Source of the DNA: DATKCA01 sp035544675
GTDB lineage: Bacteria > Acidobacteriota > Thermoanaerobaculia > Gp7-AA8
DNA length: 25,065 bases
Reading direction: 5' to 3'
NCBI GenBank assembly: GCA_035544675.1
Contig: DATKCA010000181.1
Coordinates: 1-25,065 of the forward strand
Positions 15,525 to 20,891 of this stretch are shown piece after piece. Positions within the stretch are counted from its first letter, which is position 1; each line of letters starts with the position of its first letter. A model generated the notes under the pieces. It worked only from the letters and a program-made list of their open reading frames with translations. It was not told the DNA's origin and ran no database searches. The position numbers and the translations under genes were made by a program.

Positions 15525-15673
15525 CTCTTCTCCCCCATGGTGGAGTGCGTGAGGGAGCACAGCACGCATCCGTTGATGCTCAGAAGTTTCCTGGCGCTGT
15601 CGGAGATCGTTGCGAGCAGACCGCTGTCGGCGTTGTAGACGAACATGAGCCGGTCGACGAGTTTTCCAGGCAT
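15503..15673 (-). pseudogene. 5' fragment of a conserved small-protein gene (VYNADSG type)
   Basis: ATG 15673, with GAGGA about seven bases upstream, opens a frame reading MFVYNADSGLLATISDSARK and then NGCVLCSLTHSTMGEKSE. This matches the start of a widespread uncharacterised protein family as I recall it (VYNADSG...C-x2-C-x-LT). Similarity stops at about 15521 and the frame ends at 15503, so the C-terminal half is lost. The truncation point coincides with the end of the methyltransferase fragment. Confidence 0.5.
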
Positions 15674-15712
15674 GGGCAGATCCTCGGTCACCACCACGAT
15701 CCGGACGCGGGT

Positions 15713-15753
15713 TTGATTGCGTCGACGGCTCATGGGATCGCCGTCGCAATCAA
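15713..15753 (+). promoter_or_regulatory. Long inverted repeat in the leader of the Cys-rich operon
   Basis: TTGATTGCG-TCG-ACGGC (15713-15729) pairs with GCCGTCGCAATCAA (15740-15753): fourteen paired bases with one 3-base bulge and a 10-base loop, ending 40 bases before ATG 15794. It may be an operator, an attenuator, or the terminator of a lost upstream gene. I see no clear ECF-type GGAAC/CGTC promoter pair around it. Confidence 0.45.
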
Positions 15754-15793
15754 GACACCTCGCCAGTCGTCCTCCGCTGAGGAGGAACATGCG

Positions 15794-16582
15794 ATGAGCG
15801 ATGTGGTCGCAGAAACGAGGGCTCCCTCGGAATTCAGTGGGTCGCGTGCCTTGATGGCGGGCGCCGTGGCTACGGTGGTCATGACGGTCGTCATGATGCT
15901 TACCGGGATGAACGTGATGAAGTCTCTCGGGACGATGCTTCTTCCCGGCGCCAGCGGGGGTGTGCAATACGCCGCAGGAGGGGCGATGCACCTGATGATC
16001 GGCCTGTTTTACGGCGTCGTTTACGCCTGGCTGGTCGGGCGCGTCACCGCACGAAACCGCTTCATAAAGGGCGTCGTTTACGGCCTTGCCATCACAGGCA
16101 TCGCCCTCGCCGTGATGCCGCTGATGGCATCCATGATGGGGGGCGGCGGAGCGTCGAATCCGTGCGCCCGTGGATCCGCCGCGACAGCCACTGCGAACCC
16201 CTGCGCGGGAAACCCGTGTAGCACCGCCGGCCAATCTTCATCGGACGGTGCCGCGGATGCAGGACCGGCAAACCCCTGCGCGGCGCAGAATCCCTGTGCG
16301 GCGAAGAATCCCTGTGCGGCGAAGAATCCCTGTGCGGCGGCGAAAAACCCGTGCGCAGCGAAAGAGGCCACCGGCCACACCCCCTGCGCCGCGAAATCGT
16401 CATCGGCCGCAAATGCCTGCCACGGGGCCACTGCAATGAATCCATGCGGCGGCGCATCCAATCCATGCAATCCATGCGGTGGATCGCAAGCAGCGGCGAG
16501 CGGCCTGATCAGCGTGTTGAATCACCTCGTTTATGCTCTGGTTCTCGCGTTCGTGTACGGCCGCGGAAAGGTGATGCCATGA
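15794..16582 (+). CDS. Membrane protein with 13-Cys NPC-repeat loop
   Basis: Protein of 262 residues; ATG 15794 has GGAGGA seven bases upstream. Three helices (about 19-38, 60-82 and 92-112), with AGGAMHLMIGLFYGVVYAWL and KGVVYGLAITGIALAVMPLM, resemble small DUF6789-like membrane proteins. The loop from 119 to 233, before a fourth helix (236-255), is the unusual part. It holds 13 Cys, 11 of them in Asn-Pro-Cys triplets plus TPC and NAC. NPCAAK units are spaced about every six residues between Cys162 and Cys187. There is no CxPxR, the standard formylglycine site. The loop could bind soft metals such as copper, sense thiol oxidation, or be the substrate of the next enzyme; its side of the membrane is not certain. 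The stop overlaps the FGE-like gene's ATG (ATGA), so the products are coupled. Confidence 0.85.
   Translation: MSDVVAETRAPSEFSGSRALMAGAVATVVMTVVMMLTGMNVMKSLGTMLLPGASGGVQYAAGGAMHLMIGLFYGVVYAWLVGRVTARNRFIKGVVYGLAITGIALAVMPLMASMMGGGGASNPCARGSAATATANPCAGNPCSTAGQSSSDGAADAGPANPCAAQNPCAAKNPCAAKNPCAAAKNPCAAKEATGHTPCAAKSSSAANACHGATAMNPCGGASNPCNPCGGSQAAASGLISVLNHLVYALVLAFVYGRGKVMP
16289..16342 (+). repeat. 18-base tandem repeat inside the Cys-rich gene
   Basis: AATCCCTGTGCGGCGAAG occurs at 16289 and 16307, with a third copy from 16325 changed at its end. Each copy encodes NPCAAK. The near-identical DNA shows recent expansion by slippage or unequal exchange, so repeat number may vary between strains. 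Confidence 0.85.
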
Positions 16583-17520
16583 AGGTGGTCTTGACCGTCG
16601 TCGCTGCGGTTGTCAGTCTCGCCGGGATCGCGACTTTGCAGGAATCGCGGGAACGTGTCGACCTCTCGGCAGGCTCGATTCCCTGGGCCTCACCTAACGC
16701 AGCGGCGCCGAACCCCATATCGAACGAGATGATTCTCGTTCCCGGCGGCAGGTACCGGATCGGCGACGCGCACGAAGCCGATGCACCGATCCGTTCCGTG
16801 GAGATCGCGCCGTTCCTCATCGATCGCTATGAGGTTACGAACCGGCAGTTTCAAAAGTTCGTCCGAGCCACCGGCTACGTGACCCTTGCCGAACGTGAAG
16901 GAGGCGCCTGGGTCTACCGCGGTGGCGAGCGCGATTGGAAGCGGATCGCAGGGGCCAACTGGAGGCGTCCACTCGGCCCCGGGAGGTCGATCGACGCGGC
17001 GATGGATCACCCGGTCGTCGCAGTGACCTGGGACGACGCTTCCGCTTACGCTCGCTGGGCCGGCAAGCGGCTGCTGACCGAGGCGGAATGGGAAGTGGCG
17101 GCGCGCGGGGCCGAGTCATCGGCAGATGGGCACCACGACGCGGATCCATCACGCGATGCCAGCGCGAACGTGTGGCAGGGGACATGGCCGAAAAAGAACG
17201 AGGTCGCCGATGGCTTCTTCTATACCGCGCCGGCTGGTTCCTTCGCACCGAACCGTCTCGGTGTACACGACATGATCGGAAACGTCTGGGAGTGGACCGC
17301 TGACTGGTACGACGACGGATCGCAGCCTCCGACGATGAAAGTGGCGCGCGGGGGGTCGTGGTTCTGTTCTTCGAACTACTGCAGTGCATTCCGCCCCGGT
17401 TTCCGCGGGAAGAGCCCGGCCGGGCACGCGTTCAACAACGTCGGGTTCCGCTGCGCCAGGGACATTCCCGGTCCCGTGCAATCAGCGGAGCTCGCCGTTC
17501 GTTCACCAGCTGACCCATGA
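16579..17520 (+). CDS. Exported formylglycine-generating-enzyme-like protein
   Basis: Protein of 313 residues starting inside the previous stop (ATGA at 16579). An N-terminal signal/anchor (about 1-20) places it outside the cytoplasm. The FGE-sulfatase domain covers about 47-295: MILVPGGRYRIGD, FLIDRYEVTNRQF, HPVVAVTWDDA.YARW, GKRLLTEAEWEVAARG, NVWQGTWP, DMIGNVWEWTADWY, RGGSWFCSSNYC and NVGFRC. Many SUMF1-fold proteins are not FGEs, but this one keeps Cys263 and Cys268 in the C-x4-C spacing of the copper-binding catalytic pair of true FGE (human Cys336/Cys341), and the NVWQG block. FGE oxidises a target Cys to formylglycine using O2 and copper(I). There is no sulfatase nearby; the Cys-rich neighbour is the only local candidate substrate, though it lacks CxPxR. 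The usual YPWG loop is altered (about 178-197). Confidence 0.85.
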   Translation: MKVVLTVVAAVVSLAGIATLQESRERVDLSAGSIPWASPNAAAPNPISNEMILVPGGRYRIGDAHEADAPIRSVEIAPFLIDRYEVTNRQFQKFVRATGYVTLAEREGGAWVYRGGERDWKRIAGANWRRPLGPGRSIDAAMDHPVVAVTWDDASAYARWAGKRLLTEAEWEVAARGAESSADGHHDADPSRDASANVWQGTWPKKNEVADGFFYTAPAGSFAPNRLGVHDMIGNVWEWTADWYDDGSQPPTMKVARGGSWFCSSNYCSAFRPGFRGKSPAGHAFNNVGFRCARDIPGPVQSAELAVRSPADP

Positions 17521-18041
17521 CTCGTTCCGCCCTCCATCTCATCAGCGACCGCGCCGCCTTGCCCGAGGATTTCGATCGCCTGCTCGATGCCGCATACCGA
17601 TATGCGGTATCGCTGACACATGAGCCTGGTGAAGCAGAGGACCTCGTGCAGGACGCCGCGCTGGCGCTCCTCAGGACGAATGCAGAGTGGGAGCGGTCGT
17701 ATCTTTTCGTTACGATCCGCAACCGGTTCATCGATCGTTACCGGCGGAACCGCAGGATCGCGTTCGTGGCGCTCGAGCAGGAGGACGGAACGGCCGTCGA
17801 CGTTCCCGATCTGACGTTCGAGGTGCGGGATGTGCTCGAGACCGGGGCGCTCGACCGCGCGCTTGCACAGTTGCGCGCCGAAGAGCGAGAAGCGCTGTTC
17901 CTGGCGGTCGTGGAGGGATACACGGCCGACGAGATCGGGAAATTGACGGCCCGTCCGCGCGGCACGATTCTCAGCCTGCTTCATCGAGCAAAGAAAAAAC
18001 TCCGCCAGCTGCTCGGCGGCGACGGAGGAGCAACCGTATGA
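17517..18041 (+). CDS. ECF-type RNA polymerase sigma factor
   Basis: Protein of 174 residues whose ATG overlaps the FGE-like stop (ATGA). The sigma-2 region spans about 20-78 (AYRYAVSLTHEPGEAEDLVQ, then TIRNRFIDRYRRNRR), and the sigma-4 region spans about 115-170 (LRAEEREALFLAVVEGYTAD, then GTILSLLHRAKKKLRQLL). There are no extra domains, as expected of an ECF sigma that directs polymerase to a small envelope-stress regulon. The next gene, overlapping by four bases, is the likely anti-sigma factor. Operons of this kind are usually autoregulated, but I cannot pick out the cognate promoter. Confidence 0.92.
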   Translation: MTRSALHLISDRAALPEDFDRLLDAAYRYAVSLTHEPGEAEDLVQDAALALLRTNAEWERSYLFVTIRNRFIDRYRRNRRIAFVALEQEDGTAVDVPDLTFEVRDVLETGALDRALAQLRAEEREALFLAVVEGYTADEIGKLTARPRGTILSLLHRAKKKLRQLLGGDGGATV

Positions 18042-18640
18042 GCCCGCAGAAATTCGACGAACAGGTTCGTGAGCACTACAGCCGGCAGCGCCTCTCCGAC
18101 GAAGGACGAGACCGGATCAAGGCGATGATCCGCAAACCCCGGCAAAGCCGCAGCGCCTCGCGCTGGTGGTGGGCCCGAACGGGAGTTGCTGCCGTATTCG
18201 TGTTCGTGGCAACCGCGGCGGCGCTTTGGTTCGCCGTTTTTCGCGGGAACGTACCGGAATCGCCCCAGGAGATCACGGCCGCAGTCGTCCGGGATGCGGC
18301 GGAAGGACATAATCAGCAGGAGGATCTCGATTTTCGCGCGGCGCGCGCAGCCGATCTGCGCCGAGCCATGAAGAGTCTGGACTTCACGCCGGTCGAGCCG
18401 GAAATTATGCGCAGCATGAACATGCGCCTGGTCGGAGCGCGGTACACGACACTCCAGGGCGTAATGGCGGCGCAGATCCTCTATCTCGATCCCAAAGGCG
18501 AGCCGTGTACGCTCTACCAGGCGCGGCCCGTCGACAAGCTCGCACGGATCTCGAAAAGCGAGCATGTCATCGACGGTCTGCGCGTCAGCGTGTGGCGTGA
18601 GAAGGGCCTGGTGATGGTCCTCACACGCCCCGTGGCGTAA
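18038..18640 (+). CDS. Membrane anti-sigma factor
   Basis: Protein of 200 residues; ATG 18038 overlaps the sigma stop (ATGA). The cytoplasmic N-terminus (about 1-42) is short and charged and lacks the H-x3-C-x2-C zinc motif of ZAS anti-sigmas. One transmembrane helix (about 45-67, GVAAVFVFVATAAALWFAVF) leads to an extracytoplasmic domain of about 130 residues. That domain includes the stretch MNMRLVGARYTTLQGVMAAQ and GEPCTLYQARP, with its single Cys, similar to periplasmic domains of anti-sigmas that monitor the envelope. Function is inferred mainly from position, size and topology. It should hold the ECF sigma until a periplasmic signal arrives, plausibly the metal or thiol state handled by the first two genes. 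Confidence 0.8.
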   Translation: MSPQKFDEQVREHYSRQRLSDEGRDRIKAMIRKPRQSRSASRWWWARTGVAAVFVFVATAAALWFAVFRGNVPESPQEITAAVVRDAAEGHNQQEDLDFRAARAADLRRAMKSLDFTPVEPEIMRSMNMRLVGARYTTLQGVMAAQILYLDPKGEPCTLYQARPVDKLARISKSEHVIDGLRVSVWREKGLVMVLTRPVA

Positions 18641-18649
18641 ACTCGAATC

Positions 18650-19207
18650 ATGGCCTACATCCGAACGACCGATCCTGATGCCGCGGAGGGCGAGCTCGCG
18701 GCGGCGTACGACACCGTCCGCGGCGCCAGAGGCTCAGTCGCGAACATCCTGCAGGTGCACAGTGTCGCTCCCCGAGCGATGCTCGCGCATCTGAATCTCT
18801 ATCGCGAGCTGATGTTCGGGCGGTCCGAGCTGACGCGTGCGGAACGGGAGACGATCGCCGTCACGGTCTCGGTCGCGAACCAGTGTCACTATTGAATTAA
18901 GCATCACGGGGAGGCTCTCCGTAGGCTGACTCGAAGTGACGTCCTCCTCGCACAACTCGAACGCGATCCCCTCGCCGCGCACGTGTCGCCGCGTGTCGCC
19001 GCGCTGATCGACTATGCCGTGACCCTGACCCACACGCCTGATGCGGTGACGTCGCAGGCGATCGAGAATCTTCGAGCCGTCGTTCTCAGCGATGCCGCGA
19101 TCCATGATGTCGCTGCCGTGACGGCGTACTTCAACTTCGTGAACCGGCTGGCACTCGGGTTAGGCGTCGATCTGGAAAGGGGCTTCGACACCAGACCCCT
19201 GCGCTAG
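18650..19207 (+). CDS. AhpD-like peroxidase-related selenoprotein (in-frame UGA read as Sec)
   Basis: One frame of 186 codons, broken only by TGA at 18893. With that codon read as selenocysteine the protein is 185 residues, close to the length of the uncharacterised peroxidase-related AhpD-like family. The catalytic motif of that fold, E-x11-C-x-x-C-x3-H, fits exactly: Glu67, Cys79, His80, Sec82, His86. Sec thus replaces the second Cys of the CxxC pair. A hairpin with an AGGCU loop starts 11 bases after the UGA (see SECIS entry). The sequence is otherwise undamaged on both sides, which argues against a nonsense pseudogene. CxxU AhpD-like selenoproteins are known in bacteria. Expected role: thiol-dependent peroxide or disulphide reduction. 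The gene begins nine bases after the anti-sigma stop, so it probably belongs to the same transcript; its own ribosome site is weak. Sec-insertion genes are not in this window. Confidence 0.83.
18893..18927 (+). promoter_or_regulatory. Bacterial SECIS-like element after the Sec UGA
   Basis: After TGA (18893-18895), ACGGGG (18906-18911) pairs with CTCCGT (18917-18922), six pairs including one G-U, closing a five-base loop AGGCU (18912-18916). A weaker outer stem is AGC/GCT (18900-18902 with 18925-18927). The loop's G residues are 18-19 bases after the UGA; the E. coli fdhF element has an AGGUCU loop at nearly the same distance. This is what SelB needs to recode UGA. Confidence 0.7.
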
Positions 19208-19225
19208 ATCTGGGGGCTACACCCA

Positions 19226-19240
19226 TGACGGTTATCGTCA
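19226..19240. promoter_or_regulatory. Short inverted repeat between operons
   Basis: TGACG-GTTAT-CGTCA is a 5+5+5 inverted repeat in the 148-base gap between the selenoprotein and the SDR-VKOR gene. It could be an operator for the downstream gene. It is short enough to occur by chance. Confidence 0.25.
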
Positions 19241-19355
19241 CACGGTTGATACTCACATCAGTCGATCGAAGTCCTGCTAGTGATCTTTAACGGACTCTGG
19301 CCAAGCCGGAGTGGACTTCCGCTTGCTTAACACCGTAACTCGGAGAGATTCGCAA

Positions 19356-20891
19356 ATGGAGCAAAACAAGAGTGAAGTTGTGGTCGTCACCGGCGCGTCC
19401 GCCGGCGTCGGCCGCGCAATCGTCAAAGAGTTCGCGAAACGACACGCCCGCGTCGGCCTCATCGCCCGCGGCATCGATGGGCTCGACGGCGCAAGGCGCG
19501 ATGTGGAAGAGCTCGGCGGAGAGGCGATCGTCCTTCCGCTCGATGTATCGGACGCTGATGCGGTCGAACGCGCGGCGGCGCAAGTCGAGGAGGCGTTCGG
19601 CCCGATCGACATCTGGGTCAACAACGCGATGGTGTCGGTCTTCTCGCCGATCAAAGAACTGCACCCCGACGAGATCAAGCGTGTGACCGAGGTGACGTAC
19701 CTCGGTGTCGTCTACGGAACCATAGCGGCGCTCAAGCGGATGCTTCCGCGCGACCGCGGCGTCATCGTTCAGATCGGATCCGCTCTCGCCTATCGAGGGA
19801 TTCCGCTGCAAGCCGCGTACTGCGGCGCCAAACATGCGATTCAGGGCTTCAACGATTCCTTGTACGCGGAGCTTCTTCACGACAAGAGCAGCGTGCGCCT
19901 GACGATGGTGAATCTGCCGGCGATCAACACTCCGCAGTTCAACTGGGTCAAGAGCCGCCTGCCACGGCGCGCGGCGCCTGTGGGCGACATCTACCAGCCA
20001 GAGATCCCGGCGCGTGCTGTCGTATGGGCTGTAGACAACGACCGCCGCGAAGTGAATGTCGCCTGGAACACGACCAAGGCGATCGTCGGAAACGCGTTCT
20101 TCCCCGGATATGGCGACGTCTACCTTGCCGACCACGGCTACGAACAGATGACCGACGAGCCCGAGGATCCGGACCGGCCTCACAACCTCTGGCAGCCGCT
20201 GCCCGGCGATCATGGTGCGCACGGCCGATTCGATGACAAAGCGAAGAGCTATGACTGGTACACCGACGCGAATCTGCATCGCACGCAGGTCGGTTCCCTC
20301 GCGGCGATTCTCATCGGCGCTCTCGTCGGCGGGTTGAAGAGAGCATCCAACGGAAACAAGCGGAAGAAGAGCCAGACCGCGGAGAAGAAGGCTGCGAAGC
20401 TGAGCGAGACGCTGCGTGAGGGCGATTCGAAGTACCTGAAGAACCGTCGCTCCGTCGTCGCTCTCTCGACGGTGGCCTCAGCATCGATGGCGCTGATCGC
20501 GCTCTATCAAATGGGCATCATCAGGCACATCCCCGAACCGCCACTGCCGATGATGGACGCGGACAAGGTCGACGCTTCGGCCGAAGCGTATGAGAAGTTC
20601 CAGATGCCCGATGCCATCCTCGGGCTTGGCAGTTATGCGGCGACGATGTCGCTCGCGGCGATCGGCGGGACGGACCGCCATCGCACCATGCCGTGGATTC
20701 CGGTGGTGCTGGCCGCGAAGGTGGCGTTCGACGTCGCCAATGCCGCGAAGCTATCGGTTGACCAATGGACGAAGCACAAGGCGTTCTGTTTCTGGTGCCT
20801 GGTCGCGGCGGGAGCAACATTCGCGACCGCGCCCTTCGTTGTCGAGGAATTTCGAGCGGCATGGCGCGCCATGGAGGGAAAGCAGTCGTGA
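19356..20891 (+). CDS. SDR oxidoreductase fused to a VKOR-like membrane domain
   Basis: Protein of 511 residues; ATG 19356 follows GGAGA at a good distance, and the upstream in-frame extension is unlike an SDR start. Residues 1-300 form a classical short-chain dehydrogenase: TGASAGVG (12-19, cofactor loop), NNAM (89-92, usually NNAG), Ser142, Tyr155-x3-Lys159. Then come a helix (311-327), a Lys-rich linker (about 328-360) and a four-helix region (about 365-500) resembling vitamin K epoxide reductase relatives. That region starts with ALYQMGIIRHIPEPP and ends with the redox pair CFWC (478-481). The second Cys pair of full VKORs is absent. The SDR part may reduce a lipid or quinone-linked substrate with NAD(P)H while the CxxC domain exchanges electrons with quinone or protein thiols; that coupling is inference. 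It overlaps the next gene by four bases (GTGA). Confidence 0.85.
   Translation: MEQNKSEVVVVTGASAGVGRAIVKEFAKRHARVGLIARGIDGLDGARRDVEELGGEAIVLPLDVSDADAVERAAAQVEEAFGPIDIWVNNAMVSVFSPIKELHPDEIKRVTEVTYLGVVYGTIAALKRMLPRDRGVIVQIGSALAYRGIPLQAAYCGAKHAIQGFNDSLYAELLHDKSSVRLTMVNLPAINTPQFNWVKSRLPRRAAPVGDIYQPEIPARAVVWAVDNDRREVNVAWNTTKAIVGNAFFPGYGDVYLADHGYEQMTDEPEDPDRPHNLWQPLPGDHGAHGRFDDKAKSYDWYTDANLHRTQVGSLAAILIGALVGGLKRASNGNKRKKSQTAEKKAAKLSETLREGDSKYLKNRRSVVALSTVASASMALIALYQMGIIRHIPEPPLPMMDADKVDASAEAYEKFQMPDAILGLGSYAATMSLAAIGGTDRHRTMPWIPVVLAAKVAFDVANAAKLSVDQWTKHKAFCFWCLVAAGATFATAPFVVEEFRAAWRAMEGKQS

Noticed and set aside
15257..15793. N-terminal extension of the NPC-repeat protein
   Set aside because: The extension is translated from the gene-fragment mosaic and looks random; ATG 15794 has a strong GGAGGA site and opens the membrane protein.
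16351..16578. Upstream start for the FGE-like protein
   Set aside because: It would overlap most of the Cys-rich loop in another frame; ATG 16579 gives a signal peptide and the ATGA junction.
16579..17520. Sulfatase maturation partner for a sulfatase in the window
   Set aside because: No sulfatase gene and no CxPxR target motif in the neighbouring proteins, so the standard FGE role cannot be assigned from this window.
18893..18895. Plain nonsense mutation splitting the AhpD-like gene into two short genes
   Set aside because: The UGA falls exactly at the redox Cys of an otherwise perfect motif, the frame is intact on both sides and a SECIS-like hairpin follows; a random stop is less likely.
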